A DNA stretch of 64,000 nt from Yersinia alsatica (lineage in GTDB: Bacteria; Pseudomonadota; Gammaproteobacteria; Enterobacterales; Enterobacteriaceae): the NCBI RefSeq assembly GCF_902170305.1, contig NZ_CABHWW010000024.1:140344-204343 (forward strand), read 5' to 3'. The notes under the pieces are model-generated. The model was not told the DNA's origin, searched no databases, and worked only from the letters and a program-made list of their open reading frames with translations. The position numbers and the translations under genes are program-made. Positions 8,629 to 18,754 of the stretch are shown in pieces. The number at the start of each line of letters is the position of its first letter. Position 1 is the first letter of the stretch.

Positions 8629-8856
8629 TTATAGAATACGATACTGATCCAGAGCCTTCTGCCGTGCAGCCTCTTTCGCCAACCGCTTCTTGCGCGAATC
8701 ACAAGGTTCTGGGCAATCACATACTTTCTCCATTCCCAAAGCCCCAATTCCGCCGCAACTACCCTGCAAGGTTTTACGTTTGACGATATACCCCAGCGAC
8801 ATCCCTACGATGACCAAGAGAAAAAAGACAAAGGACGCGATAAAAACAGTCAACAT
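8629..8856 (-). CDS. nqrM: NqrM, Na+-NQR maturation factor
   Basis: 75 aa with one N-terminal membrane helix (about residues 2-25) and the cysteine cluster CGGIGALGMEKVCDCPEPC typical of the NqrM (formerly DUF539) family. In Vibrio, NqrM is needed to assemble active NQR, probably by helping build the Fe centre bound between NqrD and NqrE. Its place as last gene after nqrF and apbE is the usual arrangement. It starts 11 bp after the apbE stop. Confidence 0.88.
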   Translation of the reverse strand: MLTVFIASFVFFLLVIVGMSLGYIVKRKTLQGSCGGIGALGMEKVCDCPEPCDSRKKRLAKEAARQKALDQYRIL

Positions 8857-8867
8857 ATTCTCTCCTA

Positions 8868-9890
8868 CTAAGGCCGCTGATGTAGATAAGGCTTGAACGA
8901 CTCAGAATACTGTTCCTCAAAACCTTTATCGGTTTTGACTATCATAAATACCGGAATACCCAATAAATTAGCCAGTGCCATACCCCGCTCAGGCCCAAGT
9001 ACGCCTAGCCCGGTAGATAACCCATCCGCCGTCATACAGCTCGGATCTAACACGGTAATTGACACTAACCGATGGTTGATTGGCCGACCAGTCTCAGGGT
9101 CAATGGTATGAGAGTAACGGACACCATCCTGCTCAAAGTAATTACGATAATCCCCTGAAGTGGCAACGGCCAGGCGGCCAGGTTCGATAATTTGTTGCGC
9201 GCTTTGCGCTGAACCCACCACTGGCTTTTCTATCGCAATACGCCAAGGTTTATTTTTACCATTGTTGCCACGAGTTCGAACTTCGCCACCAATATCGACC
9301 ATATAATTGTCAATATTTTGCGCTTCCAAATATTCAGCAATAACATCGACACCATAACCTTTAGCTATAGCAGAAAGATCGACATACAGCTCAGGAATAT
9401 GCTTAATTAAAGCGCCCTTTTTTACGGCCAGTTTGTCAATACCAACCCACTCCTGGCGCTGAGCAATCTCTGCCTCGGTAGGGGTAACATTTGGCCGACC
9501 TTCAGGGCCAAAACCCCATAAGTTAACCAAAGGCCCGACAGTCACATCCAAGGCACCGTCTGTCAGGCGGTTAATACGAATAGCCTCGCGGACCACTTTG
9601 GCTGTAGCCACTGAAACAGGAAAAGGCGTATCCACTTTCTGACTTTTGTTAAAGCGACTTAATTCGGAGTTTGGTCGATAAGTCGACATCTGGTCATTAA
9701 CCTGCTCCAGCTCGCGGTCTATTTCCTGCTGTAATTTTTCAGGACTGGGGGTTGATGAGTCACTCACATACTTAATTGAGTATGAGGTGCCCATGGTTTT
9801 ACCTTCGAGATTGATTTGCTCAGGACCACATCCTGTAAGCAGTAAAAAACCTACCGCCGCCATCATCCAATGCATTATATGTCTGTGCAC
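8868..9890 (-). CDS. apbE: FAD:protein FMN transferase (flavin transferase ApbE)
   Basis: 340 aa lipoprotein: the signal sequence ends in LLLTGC (lipobox, Cys21), so it is anchored on the periplasmic side of a membrane. ApbE attaches FMN from FAD to Thr in the D-G-x-S-G-A-T motif of NqrB and NqrC, and both targets carry that motif in this operon. Family features are GKTMGTSYSIKY, DLSAIAKGYGVD and MVDIGGEVRTRG, and Mg2+-binding residues lie toward SCMTADGLSTGLGVLGP. It follows nqrF after a 113-bp gap. Confidence 0.92.
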   Translation of the reverse strand: MHRHIMHWMMAAVGFLLLTGCGPEQINLEGKTMGTSYSIKYVSDSSTPSPEKLQQEIDRELEQVNDQMSTYRPNSELSRFNKSQKVDTPFPVSVATAKVVREAIRINRLTDGALDVTVGPLVNLWGFGPEGRPNVTPTEAEIAQRQEWVGIDKLAVKKGALIKHIPELYVDLSAIAKGYGVDVIAEYLEAQNIDNYMVDIGGEVRTRGNNGKNKPWRIAIEKPVVGSAQSAQQIIEPGRLAVATSGDYRNYFEQDGVRYSHTIDPETGRPINHRLVSITVLDPSCMTADGLSTGLGVLGPERGMALANLLGIPVFMIVKTDKGFEEQYSESFKPYLHQRP

Positions 9891-10003
9891 GATATCCTCA
9901 ATTTTTTTGTCCCTATGGCACTTAGAGTTACAGCGCTATTAGCTGCAACTCCAAGCCCTTTGCGGATATTTTCACTCACGGCAAAAGCTTGAGTGACGAC
10001 TCA

Positions 10004-11227
10004 TCAGCCACCGAAATCATCGAGCATGATATTTTCGTCTTCCACACCAAGATCTTTCAGCATCTTGATCACTGCCGCATTCATCATCGGTGGACCACAC
10101 ATATAGAATTCACAATCTTCAGGTGCAGGATGATTCTTAAGATAATTCTCTAATAAAACGTTATGAATGAAGCCGGTATAGCCCGTCCAGTTATCCTCAG
10201 GTTGCGGATCAGACAGAGCAACATGCCAACGGAAATTCTCATTTTCAGCTTGTAGCTGGTCAAAATCCTCTTCATAGAACATTTCACGCCGTGAGCGAGC
10301 GCCATACCAGAAGCTGATTTTGCGTTTTGAATGCAGCCGTTTAAGCTGATCAAAGATGTGCGAGCGCATAGGTGCCATACCCGCGCCACCGCCAATAAAG
10401 ACCATTTCTGCGTCGGTATCTTTGGCAAAAAACTCACCAAATGGCCCTGAAATCACTACCTTATCGCCGGGTTTCAGCGACCAGATATAGGACGACATAA
10501 TCCCAGGTGGCGCATCAGGCACTGAAGGTGGTGGCGTGGCAATACGCACGTTCAGCATGATAATACCGCGCTCTTCCGGGTAGTTTGCCATGGAGTAAGC
10601 CCGCACGGTTGGCTCGGTCACCACTGACTCAAACCGGAACAGATTGAATTTATCCCAATCACCGCGATATTCCGCTGGCACATCAAAATCAGCGTATTTC
10701 ACTGTATGCGGTTCGGCTTCAATTTGAATAAACCCACCCGCGCGGAATGGCACCACTTCACCGTCAGGAATTTTCAGCTTCAATTCTTTGATAAATGTGG
10801 CTTTATTATCATTAGAGATAACTTCACATTCCCACTTCTTCACTCCAAAGATTTCTTCCGGCAACTCAATTTTCAGATTCTGCTTCACGCTTACCTGACA
10901 AGCCAGCCGGCAGCCCTCTTTGGCTTCGTGCTTAGAAATATGAGACAACTCGGTCGGCAGAATATCTCCACCACCTTCTTTAATCTTTACACGGCACTGC
11001 CCACAAGAACCACCGCCGCCACAAGCTGAAGAAACGAAAATACCGTGGCTGGAGAGCATGTTGAGCAACTTATCCCCAGCTGGCGCGGTAAAGCTTTTAT
11101 CCGCGTCATCATTGATTTCAATGGTAATATCACCCGTATTCACCAACTTTGACTTGGCGAATAAAATCATCACCGTCAATGCCAGCACGATAAGGGTGAA
11201 CATCACTACGCCCAGAATTATTTCCAT
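10004..11227 (-). CDS. nqrF: Na+-translocating NADH:quinone reductase subunit F
   Basis: 407 aa. It is the NADH-oxidising entry subunit: an N-terminal membrane helix (about residues 3-25), a 2Fe-2S ferredoxin domain ([14 protein letters not shown] plus a later Cys in GCRLACQV), an FAD-binding domain with [11 protein letters not shown], and an NADH-binding domain ending with [13 protein letters not shown] and the C-terminal DDFGG. ATG at 11227 has AGGAA upstream; a TTG one codon earlier is less likely. It is the last of six overlapping or closely spaced nqr structural genes. Confidence 0.96.
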   Translation of the reverse strand: MEIILGVVMFTLIVLALTVMILFAKSKLVNTGDITIEINDDADKSFTAPAGDKLLNMLSSHGIFVSSACGGGGSCGQCRVKIKEGGGDILPTELSHISKHEAKEGCRLACQVSVKQNLKIELPEEIFGVKKWECEVISNDNKATFIKELKLKIPDGEVVPFRAGGFIQIEAEPHTVKYADFDVPAEYRGDWDKFNLFRFESVVTEPTVRAYSMANYPEERGIIMLNVRIATPPPSVPDAPPGIMSSYIWSLKPGDKVVISGPFGEFFAKDTDAEMVFIGGGAGMAPMRSHIFDQLKRLHSKRKISFWYGARSRREMFYEEDFDQLQAENENFRWHVALSDPQPEDNWTGYTGFIHNVLLENYLKNHPAPEDCEFYMCGPPMMNAAVIKMLKDLGVEDENIMLDDFGG

Positions 11228-11242
11228 CAATTATTCCTGCCT

Positions 11243-11839
11243 TTATAAGTTCACACCGGAGAAAGACATAAACCCTAATGCCATTAATCCGGTGGTGATA
11301 AAGGTGATGCCTAACCCCTGTAAGCCCGCAGGCACATTGGCATATTTCATTTTTTCGCGAATACCCGCCAGCGCGACAATTGCCAGCATCCAACCGATGC
11401 CGGAACCAAAACCATAAACAATGGATTCTGGGAAATTGTAGTCACGTTGCACCATAAACGACACGCCGCCAAAGATGGCGCAGTTCACCGTGATCAGTGG
11501 CAGATAGATACCAAGGGCGTTGTAGAGTGCCGGGAAATATCGATCAAGGATCATTTCCAGTACCTGCACAATGGCCGCGATAACACCGATAAAGGTAATA
11601 AAGTTCAGGAAACTCAGGTCCACACCTTCGACCAAAGCGTTGTCGCGTAACACCAGGTTATAAACCAGATTGTTCGCAGGAACTGAAATACCTAATACCA
11701 CGGTTACCGCAATGCCCAGACCAAAGGCTGTCGCTACTTTCTTGGAGACTGCTAGGAAAGTACACATTCCCAGAAAGAAGGCTAACGCCATATTCTCGAC
11801 AAACACTGCGCGGACAAACAGACTGATGTAATGTTCCAT
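11243..11839 (-). CDS. nqrE: Na+-translocating NADH:quinone reductase subunit E
   Basis: 198 aa, same as Vibrio NqrE, with six predicted membrane helices. It pairs with NqrD around an Fe centre and takes part in Na+ translocation. Characteristic stretches are [19 protein letters not shown] and [13 protein letters not shown], the conserved Cys of both lying in a membrane segment. The start is taken at ATG 11839 ([10 protein letters not shown]), the family N-terminus; a TTG two codons upstream is possible. It lies 6 bp after nqrD. Confidence 0.95.
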   Translation of the reverse strand: MEHYISLFVRAVFVENMALAFFLGMCTFLAVSKKVATAFGLGIAVTVVLGISVPANNLVYNLVLRDNALVEGVDLSFLNFITFIGVIAAIVQVLEMILDRYFPALYNALGIYLPLITVNCAIFGGVSFMVQRDYNFPESIVYGFGSGIGWMLAIVALAGIREKMKYANVPAGLQGLGITFITTGLMALGFMSFSGVNL

Positions 11840-11845
11840 CGTCAA

Positions 11846-12475
11846 TTACTCCTTCTCAATCTGCGCAGGCTTCAGGGTTCGCAGACCCCAAATCAGCAAA
11901 CCGATGATAAAGAATGCACTAGGTGCCAGCAGGAACAATCCGTTTGGCTGATACCACCCGCCATTCTGAACCGTTTCCAATACCGGCACGCCGAACAATT
12001 TCCCTGAGCCCACCAGTTCACGGACAAAGCCCACCAGTACCAGCACCACGCCATAGCCTAAGCCATTGCCGATACCATCCATGAAACTTTCAATCGGTGG
12101 GGATTTCATTGCATAAGCTTCGGCACGCCCCATCACAATACAGTTGGTAATAATCAGGCCGACAAATACTGATAACTGTTTGGATATCTCATAGGCATAA
12201 GCGCGTAGGATCTGGTCCACTACAATAACCAGTGAGGCGATAATCACCATTTGAACAATGATTCGTACACTGTTTGGAATATGGTGACGAATCAGTGAGA
12301 TGAAGAAACTGGAAAACGCGGTCACCAAGGTTACCGCCAGTGTCATCACTAAAGCCGTTTCCAGTTTGGTGGTGACAGCCAGTGCTGAACACACCCCAAG
12401 GATCTGTAACGCAATCGGGTTGTTATCAAATAACGGCCCGAATAAAACCCGTTTAATCTCTTTGCTATCAGCCAT
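11846..12475 (-). CDS. nqrD: Na+-translocating NADH:quinone reductase subunit D
   Basis: 209 aa integral membrane subunit with about six helices. NqrD and NqrE are paralogues with inverted topology; here [21 protein letters not shown] and [14 protein letters not shown] contain the conserved membrane cysteines. The start overlaps the 3' end of nqrC by 8 bp, which suggests translational coupling. Confidence 0.95.
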   Translation of the reverse strand: MADSKEIKRVLFGPLFDNNPIALQILGVCSALAVTTKLETALVMTLAVTLVTAFSSFFISLIRHHIPNSVRIIVQMVIIASLVIVVDQILRAYAYEISKQLSVFVGLIITNCIVMGRAEAYAMKSPPIESFMDGIGNGLGYGVVLVLVGFVRELVGSGKLFGVPVLETVQNGGWYQPNGLFLLAPSAFFIIGLLIWGLRTLKPAQIEKE

Positions 12476-13268
12476 TTTTTAACGCCCCTTCGCGCACTTT
12501 TTTCAGGAACGGGCCAAAGCCGTTTTCACCAAGCCAAAAATCAAAGCTATTTTGTACCCCGTTGGAGGTCAGTGTCGCCCCTGATAAACCATCTACTGCA
12601 TGGGGATCGTTAGCAGGCGCACGTCCTTTAACAACACGGATAGCCGGCTGCCCCTGATCATCGAATAATCGCTTACCAATCCACTGGTTACGCCAAATCG
12701 GGTTTTCAACTTCGCCACCTAGCCCCGGCGTTTCGCCCTGATCATAATAGGTGATACCACGAACCGTCTTACCGTCAGTATCAATGGCAACAAAGGCATA
12801 CATCATTGACCACAAACCAGAGCCATAAATCGGTAACACGATTTTATTGATCTGCCCACTTTCAGCGCGCACCAGATAAATTTCAACGATATTAGCCCGG
12901 CGACGAATACGGGCAATATCCTGCGCAGGTGTCAGCGCGATACTCATTTGGTTATCACGCAATGCTGCCGTACGGTCAAATGTTGCTGGATCTTGTTGAA
13001 TAAACTCGCCACTTTGTAAATCCAGCAAGCGCGGTTCAATGCGCTCAGCAAACTCACGTTGGACTTCTTCCGCGGGCATTCTTGGTTGCAGCAAACCTAC
13101 CACTGCCAGAATATTACGTTGCTTGTCCAACAGGCGCTGCTCTTGCTGTTTGGCTTTCAATCCTACCGCCGCACCCGCGACCACAACAGAACACACCAGA
13201 CACAGCACAATCACCACCAGCAGTGTTTTGCCGATGCTATCATTATTTCTTGGTTTATCATTTGCCAC
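12468..13268 (-). CDS. nqrC: Na+-translocating NADH:quinone reductase subunit C
   Basis: 266 aa from a GTG at 13268, preceded by GGAGGAAA; a longer in-frame reading to 13337 lies within nqrB and is rejected. One N-terminal membrane helix (about residues 14-35) is followed by a periplasmic domain. The covalent FMN is expected on Thr232 in [12 protein letters not shown], the ApbE target motif. The start overlaps nqrB by 11 bp. Confidence 0.95.
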   Translation of the reverse strand: MANDKPRNNDSIGKTLLVVIVLCLVCSVVVAGAAVGLKAKQQEQRLLDKQRNILAVVGLLQPRMPAEEVQREFAERIEPRLLDLQSGEFIQQDPATFDRTAALRDNQMSIALTPAQDIARIRRRANIVEIYLVRAESGQINKIVLPIYGSGLWSMMYAFVAIDTDGKTVRGITYYDQGETPGLGGEVENPIWRNQWIGKRLFDDQGQPAIRVVKGRAPANDPHAVDGLSGATLTSNGVQNSFDFWLGENGFGPFLKKVREGALKNG

Positions 13269-14499
13269 GGGCTTTCCTCCGCTTGATGTTGGCCTGAACA
13301 ACCACATAGTCGAACAGTGGCGCAAACAGGTTGGCAAATAGGATTGCCAGCATCATTCCCTCCGGATAAGCCGGATTTGCTACGCGGATTAAGACACACA
13401 TCGCGCCAATCAAACCGCCATACCACCACTTCCCTTTATTGGTAAAGGAAGCTGAAACCGGGTCCGTCGCCATAAAGATCATGCCGAAAGCAAAACCGCC
13501 GAGCACTAAATGCCAGTACCACGGCATAGCAAATAGCGGGTTTGTTGTGGAGCCGATCCAGTTAAACAGATAGGCCGTCGCCATCATGCCGATCATGACC
13601 CCAGCAACAATGCGCCAGGATGCCACGCGGCCAAAGAGGATAATGGCACCGCCAATCAGGATCATTAGCGTGGAAACTTCACCAATAGAGCCGGGAATAT
13701 TACCGAGGAAAGCATCCATCCAAGTGATGGGTTGGCCGCTAATCGTATTGACCAAACTGTGGCTACCATTAACACTCCACTGCGATAAAGGCGTCGCACC
13801 AGAGAAACCGTCAGCTGCAGTCCAAACCAGGTCACCCGATATCTGAGCCGGGTAAGCAAAGAACAGGAAAGCACGACCCGCCAGAGCAGGGTTGAGGAAG
13901 TTACGCCCGGTACCACCAAAGATCTCTTTACCAATCACCACCCCAAAAGAGATCCCCAGTGCCGCTTGCCATAATGGCAACGTTGGCGGAACAATCAGGG
14001 AAAACAGAATCGAGGTAACAAAGAAACCTTCGTTGATTTCATGTTTGCGGACAATGGAAAAGACCACTTCCCAAAAACCACCCACCACGAATACCACGGC
14101 ATAAATCGGTAGGAAATAGGCAGCACCGAGCACCATCTTGCTGACCCAACCGGCATCGGGTGCCAATGATGCCCCCAAGATTTGTGCCAACCGATAGTGC
14201 CAGTCACCGGCAATAATCTGTTGCAGTTCTGCACCACTGTAGAGTTGATTCAAGGCCGGAATCGCCTGTCCCCCTACGTTGTACATACCCCAGAACATCG
14301 CGGGGAATACCGCCAGCCATACCAAAATCATCATACGTTTTAGGTCGATGGCATCTCGAACATGAGAGGCACCCGGAGTCACTTTACCTTGCGTATAGAA
14401 AATGGTGGCAGCAGCTTCATACAGTGGATAATACTTTTCTAGTTTTCCACCCGCTTCAAAGTGATGTTCTATTTTCTCAAGAAAACTTTTCAGGCCCAT
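13258..14499 (-). CDS. nqrB: Na+-translocating NADH:quinone reductase subunit B
   Basis: 413 aa polytopic membrane protein, about ten helices. Thr236 in DGFSGATPL is the expected covalent FMN site and matches the residue number in Vibrio NqrB. NqrB also carries riboflavin and forms much of the Na+ path. It starts 3 bp after the nqrA stop (ATG at 14499). Confidence 0.96.
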   Translation of the reverse strand: MGLKSFLEKIEHHFEAGGKLEKYYPLYEAAATIFYTQGKVTPGASHVRDAIDLKRMMILVWLAVFPAMFWGMYNVGGQAIPALNQLYSGAELQQIIAGDWHYRLAQILGASLAPDAGWVSKMVLGAAYFLPIYAVVFVVGGFWEVVFSIVRKHEINEGFFVTSILFSLIVPPTLPLWQAALGISFGVVIGKEIFGGTGRNFLNPALAGRAFLFFAYPAQISGDLVWTAADGFSGATPLSQWSVNGSHSLVNTISGQPITWMDAFLGNIPGSIGEVSTLMILIGGAIILFGRVASWRIVAGVMIGMMATAYLFNWIGSTTNPLFAMPWYWHLVLGGFAFGMIFMATDPVSASFTNKGKWWYGGLIGAMCVLIRVANPAYPEGMMLAILFANLFAPLFDYVVVQANIKRRKARGK

Positions 14500-14502
14500 C
14501 AG

Positions 14503-15846
14503 TTATCCTTCCTGCTCAATCTTGGTCAGTATGTCGCGCAATACTGGCCCGTATTCGTACTTACCGGGGCAGACAAATGTACACAGAGCCAAATCTTCTT
14601 CATCCAACTCCAGACACCCCAGAGCTTGTGCGCTGTCGGTATCCCCGGATAGCAAATCACGCAGCAGGTGCGTCGCCAGAATATCCAGTGGCATAACACG
14701 TTCATAGTTACCAATCGGCACCATGGCGCGCTCCCCACCATTCATATCGGTCGAGAAAGCAAACAATTTGTGTTTGAAGAAATGCCCCAGTGTGGTGCGG
14801 GTAATCGAATATTTATCGCGCCCTGGCATCACCCAGCCGAATAGCTCTTTTTCTCGCCCTTCGCGGATAACCGACACTTGTTGATGGAAGCGCCCCAGAT
14901 AGCCATGAGTGGCTGAGAAAGCCGTGCCGCTAAGCACTGAGCCTGAAATAATGCGGTTATCGCCCTCTTTCAATCGGCCAGCCGTCAGTTCGGATAAACT
15001 GGCTCCGACCCGGGTGCGCAGTAACATCGGCTGATTCACTTGTGGGCCAGCCAGCGCGACGACACGATCAGTCCACAGCTCACCACAGGTAAATAATTTG
15101 CCGATGGCAATAACATCCTGATAGCCCACGTGCCAAACAATTTTGTTCAGGCTCACTGGCTCAAGGAAATGGATGTGAGTCCCCACCAGACCTGCTGGAT
15201 GCGGGCCGGAGAACTCATTATAAGTAACCTGCGCATTCTGATGGCTGGCCACGACTTGCCCAGGTGCATGACAAACATGCACTTTACCTTCCGTCAGGCG
15301 GCTCAATACCGTTAAGCCTTGGTTGAAAGCCTCGGGTTCAGTCGCAATAATCACTTGAGGGTCAGCAGCCAAAGGTTGGGTATCCATCGCGCTGACGAAA
15401 ATAGCGCGAGGGCTGCTACCTGGAACCGGAGTTTTGCTGAAAGGGCGAGTGCGCAGTGCAGTCCATAAGCCGGACGCCAGCAAGTGGCGCTGGACTTGTT
15501 CATTGCTCAGTTGATTGAGATCTGCTTCGGCATAATGTTCGAAAGGGATTTGTTCATCTCCTTCGATTTCAATCACGACAGATTGTAGCACCCGACGCTC
15601 ACCACGATTGATCGCACTGACCTTGCCACTGGCAGGGGCGGTGAACAGCACCCCCGGATTTTTTTTATCTTCAAACAGCGGCTGGCCTTTCTTAACCCAA
15701 TCACCTTCGTGGACCAACATTGAGGGGCGCATGCCCACATACTCTTCACCGAGCAAAGCTACATGATGAATAGCAGGACCATCCTCTATCACTTGTGCAG
15801 GTACTCCAGCGATAGGAAGGTCTAGACCTTTCTTTATTTTAATCAT
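14503..15846 (-). CDS. nqrA: Na+-translocating NADH:quinone reductase subunit A
   Basis: 447 aa soluble cytoplasmic-side subunit, starting [12 protein letters not shown] at ATG 15846; the frame extends four codons further but this is the family start. NqrA is implicated in ubiquinone binding. The N-terminal Rnf/Nqr-type domain shows [21 protein letters not shown]. First gene of nqrABCDEF-apbE-nqrM, which together couple NADH oxidation to Na+ export in the inner membrane. Confidence 0.96.
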   Translation of the reverse strand: MIKIKKGLDLPIAGVPAQVIEDGPAIHHVALLGEEYVGMRPSMLVHEGDWVKKGQPLFEDKKNPGVLFTAPASGKVSAINRGERRVLQSVVIEIEGDEQIPFEHYAEADLNQLSNEQVQRHLLASGLWTALRTRPFSKTPVPGSSPRAIFVSAMDTQPLAADPQVIIATEPEAFNQGLTVLSRLTEGKVHVCHAPGQVVASHQNAQVTYNEFSGPHPAGLVGTHIHFLEPVSLNKIVWHVGYQDVIAIGKLFTCGELWTDRVVALAGPQVNQPMLLRTRVGASLSELTAGRLKEGDNRIISGSVLSGTAFSATHGYLGRFHQQVSVIREGREKELFGWVMPGRDKYSITRTTLGHFFKHKLFAFSTDMNGGERAMVPIGNYERVMPLDILATHLLRDLLSGDTDSAQALGCLELDEEDLALCTFVCPGKYEYGPVLRDILTKIEQEG

Positions 15847-16319
15847 AGAGTTGAACAACTTTATTGGTTATATCAAATGCTGTACTTAGCCCAGAGAGTA
15901 CAGCCACGCAAAGAGAATATACTTTCATGGTTCTGTTAAGCGACGATTAAATACTCAGCTAGTTAGGCACATAAATACCGACTGAGAAAGCCCAGTAATT
16001 AATGCTGATATCATATTGAATGTCACTAAGGCCAACAATGGAAAGAATAACCATTAATTGAGCAGGTCATCAGCCGCCGGCAATTTTAGCATTTCCATCC
16101 CTCACTGTCTGACAAATGCAGTGACTTACGTCAAGCAAACACAAATAATTTACTGCTAAATTTTGTATATATTCGGTAAAATCGTTCTCTTAATTCATCT
16201 TTACCGATTTTGTATTTATTTTATACAAAACATATATTGCTAAAAATTTTCTGACTGATAATCTGCGCCTATAAATCAGAAAAGTCAGTGGCATCTATAA
16301 ATATAAGTGGGAATAATAA
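15847..16319. promoter_or_regulatory. Divergent promoter region, nqr operon / dpaA (473 bp)
   Basis: No ORF seen. On the nqr side a 26-bp dyad, GCTGTACT (15879-15886) with AGTACAGC (15897-15904), lies 33-58 bp upstream of nqrA, next to a TATATT-like -10 (minus strand, about 15917-15922). The dpaA side is AT-rich with several TATA-like runs. No Fnr, ArcA or NarL site could be called with confidence. Confidence 0.4.
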
Positions 16320-17093
16320 ATGCGCAAAATCACGCCATTTTTTGCGGTGATAATGTTTGCGATGATAATTTGTTTGCCTGTAGTCTCCTTCACCACCGCA
16401 GCCAGTGAGCCTGTGGCGGTATCCAAAGAGCTAAAACAGCAATTACTAGGGTCATCGGTCTATATTCAGATTTTCAAAGAAGAACGTACTCTGGAATTAT
16501 ATGCCAGATTACAAGGTGAGTATCGTTTGGTACAAAGCTATCGCATCTGCGAATTCTCAGGTGGCCTTGGCCCGAAACGCCGTGAAGGGGATTTTAAGAG
16601 CCCAGAAGGTTTTTACACTATTGATATGCGCCATTTAAAACCTGACAGTAAGTTTTACCGGGCAATCAATATTGGCTTCCCAAATGATTATGATAAGTCG
16701 CAAGGTTATTCAGGGAAATATCTGATGATCCATGGCGCTTGCAAATCAATCGGCTGTTATGCGATGACAGATGCCTATATGGACGAGATATTTAACTACG
16801 TGCAAACTGCATTTATCTTCGGGCAGGAAAAAGTGGATATCAGTATCTATCCATTCCGCATGACTGAACAAAATATGCAGCGCCACCGTAACTCTTCAGA
16901 TTACAACTTCTGGCGTCAGTTGCAGCCGGGCTATGCTTACTTTGCCAAGAACCGGATGCCACCATCTGTTTCTGTGATAAACGGGCAGTATGTATTGAGC
17001 CGCCCACCTGTTTCTAGTGAGCCGGCGTCGCAGTATGCCTCGACCAAACCGAGTTCAATGCTTCAATCAAATACGCTCGCCAAAACAGAATAA
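16320..17093 (+). CDS. dpaA: DpaA (YafK/LdtF), L,D-transpeptidase-fold murein meso-DAP protein amidase
   Basis: 257 aa with a signal peptide (hydrophobic residues 7-27), acting in the periplasm. The YkuD-type catalytic motif is [12 protein letters not shown] (His about 140, Cys about 148), intact. E. coli YafK (DpaA) cuts the bond that joins Braun lipoprotein to peptidoglycan. The C-terminal 40 residues are Ser/Pro/Thr-rich and low in complexity. The 3' end overlaps the convergent yafJ by 27 bp. Confidence 0.88.
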   Translation: MRKITPFFAVIMFAMIICLPVVSFTTAASEPVAVSKELKQQLLGSSVYIQIFKEERTLELYARLQGEYRLVQSYRICEFSGGLGPKRREGDFKSPEGFYTIDMRHLKPDSKFYRAINIGFPNDYDKSQGYSGKYLMIHGACKSIGCYAMTDAYMDEIFNYVQTAFIFGQEKVDISIYPFRMTEQNMQRHRNSSDYNFWRQLQPGYAYFAKNRMPPSVSVINGQYVLSRPPVSSEPASQYASTKPSSMLQSNTLAKTE

Positions 17094-17831
17094 TGCAAAT
17101 TCGCCTGGTGCAATTTTGTGCCAGGTTTCATTGCCTGTCAGGGGCTGAGTCGCAATCACCGTGACCACATCTTTGGGGGTGGTCTGGCGCTGAAAATCAA
17201 TTTCAACATCCTGATCCAACAGCGTGGCTTTGCCAAAAGGCGCACGGCGGGTTATCCAATATAAATTGGTCGAACAGAACGCCATCACAAAACGCCCATC
17301 CGACAGCAACATATTAAACACCCCCTTGGCACGCAGTTGCTCACATAAGGTGCCAATATAGCGAAATACCGCAGGCCAGTTGCTTGGTGTGCGAGGGTAG
17401 CGTTTTGCCAATTGATTCAGCAGCCAGCAGAAAGCATATTCGCTATCAGTCTGACCAATGGGACGAAAAGTGCCGGTCTCTAACTGGCGGTAGCCCTTAA
17501 GCTGACCGTTATGAGCATAAGTCCAGTTGCGCCCCCACATTTCGCGGGTAAATGGATGAGTATTTTCTAATGCGACTTCACCGCGGTTCGCCTGGCGAAT
17601 ATGGGACACCACCGCGCAGGATTTGATCGGATAATCTTGCACCAGCCGAGCAATGGGAGAATTAAAGCTGGGTTGAGGATCTTTAAACGTGCGGCAGCCA
17701 TTACCTTCATAGAAAGTAATTCCCCAGCCATCTTTATGTGGCCCAGTTCCCCCGCCTCGTTGCACCAGGCCGGTAAAGCTAAAGCAAATATCCGTAGGAA
17801 CATTTGCGCTCATCCCGAGCAATTCGCACAT
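17067..17831 (-). CDS. yafJ: YafJ, class II (Ntn) glutamine amidotransferase domain protein
   Basis: 254 aa starting [14 protein letters not shown] at ATG 17831. Removal of Met would expose Cys2, the N-terminal nucleophile of class II amidotransferases. [31 protein letters not shown] and [11 protein letters not shown] match E. coli YafJ very closely. No synthase domain is attached, so the physiological acceptor is unknown. It lies downstream of gmhA, separated by 86 bp containing a 12-bp inverted repeat. Confidence 0.9.
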   Translation of the reverse strand: MCELLGMSANVPTDICFSFTGLVQRGGGTGPHKDGWGITFYEGNGCRTFKDPQPSFNSPIARLVQDYPIKSCAVVSHIRQANRGEVALENTHPFTREMWGRNWTYAHNGQLKGYRQLETGTFRPIGQTDSEYAFCWLLNQLAKRYPRTPSNWPAVFRYIGTLCEQLRAKGVFNMLLSDGRFVMAFCSTNLYWITRRAPFGKATLLDQDVEIDFQRQTTPKDVVTVIATQPLTGNETWHKIAPGEFALFCFGERI

Positions 17832-17845
17832 ACCTGCCTCCCGAA

Positions 17846-17878
17846 TATACCCTTCATTTTGCAATGATGAAGGGTATA
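17846..17878. repeat. 12-bp perfect inverted repeat in the gmhA-yafJ spacer
   Basis: TATACCCTTCAT (17846-17857) and ATGAAGGGTATA (17867-17878) pair across a 9-nt loop, 15 bp upstream of yafJ. There is no T tract on the minus strand. The ends resemble ERIC termini, so it may be a reduced palindromic element or an RNA hairpin between the two genes. Confidence 0.55.
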
Positions 17879-17917
17879 AATAAATACACCACCGGCCAAT
17901 AACTAACTCGACCTAAC

Positions 17918-18499
17918 TCAAGCTTTTACCATCTCTTTTTCAATCAACTGAATCAAGATGTGAATCGCTTTGATATGAATTTCCTGAATACGATCAGCAT
18001 AACCGAAATGAGGAACCCGGATTTCTATATCCGCAGAGCCCGCCATTTTACCGCCGTCTTTGCCGGTCAGAGTGATAACTTTCATGCCTTTGGCGCGAGC
18101 CGCTGCAATCGCCTTGATGATATTACCTGAATTACCTGAAGTAGAAATGCCCAACAGCACATCCCCTTCACGGCCTACGGCCTCAACATAGCGAGAGAAA
18201 ACATAGTCATAACCAAAATCATTACTGACACAAGAGAGATGGCTAACATCGGAAATAGCAATCGCCGGATAACCTGGGCGGTTTTCACGATAGCGGCCGG
18301 TTAACTCTTCGGCAAAATGCATGGCATCACAATGGGAGCCGCCATTGCCGCATGACAAGACTTTACCGCCAGCTTTAAAAGAGTCAGCCAGTAATACGGC
18401 TGCGCGCTGGATGGCATCAATATTGGCATCATCTTTGAGAAAGTTGGCCAGCGTGTCTGCTGCTTCGTTCAGTTCACTGCGGATTAAATCGTGGTACAT
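17918..18499 (-). CDS. gmhA: Sedoheptulose-7-phosphate isomerase (phosphoheptose isomerase)
   Basis: 193 aa SIS-domain enzyme (E. coli GmhA 192 aa) making D-glycero-D-manno-heptose 7-phosphate, the first step of LPS inner-core heptose synthesis, in the cytosol. Visible motifs are [39 protein letters not shown] and the C-terminal metal-site region [18 protein letters not shown] at 18499 follows GGAGCC-type ribosome-binding sequence. Divergent from fadE. Confidence 0.95.
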   Translation of the reverse strand: MYHDLIRSELNEAADTLANFLKDDANIDAIQRAAVLLADSFKAGGKVLSCGNGGSHCDAMHFAEELTGRYRENRPGYPAIAISDVSHLSCVSNDFGYDYVFSRYVEAVGREGDVLLGISTSGNSGNIIKAIAAARAKGMKVITLTGKDGGKMAGSADIEIRVPHFGYADRIQEIHIKAIHILIQLIEKEMVKA

Positions 18500-18721
18500 G
18501 GGAGCCTCTTTAATAGTCCTATGGCATCAATGTTCTTCCTGCGCCAGTGTACCGGATAGCATAAACTGCGAGAAGTACTGTGATGCATTAGCGAGATCAC
18601 TATGAATTCGACAATGCGGTTTTAGCCCTTAATGCAAACAATTTGTGAGGTGAGTTGTAAATGACATGTAATGGTATTGATAAATAGAATGAGATGAACT
18701 ACAACAAATGTATCACTCAAC

Positions 18722-18732
18722 AGGTCAGACCT
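18722..18732. promoter_or_regulatory. FadR-like operator upstream of fadE
   Basis: AGGTCAGACCT is a perfect dyad around a central base and contains the FadR core GGTCnGACC. It lies 23-33 bp upstream of the fadE start, with TCAGGAGCT as ribosome-binding site after it. FadR represses fadE in E. coli until long-chain acyl-CoA binds. Confidence 0.7.
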
Positions 18733-18754
18733 CCTACATCTCAGGAGCTTCATT

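Noticed and set aside
13268..13337. Upstream extension of nqrC
   Set aside because: The 23 extra residues lie inside nqrB and have no family similarity; GTG at 13268 has a strong GGAGGAAA site.
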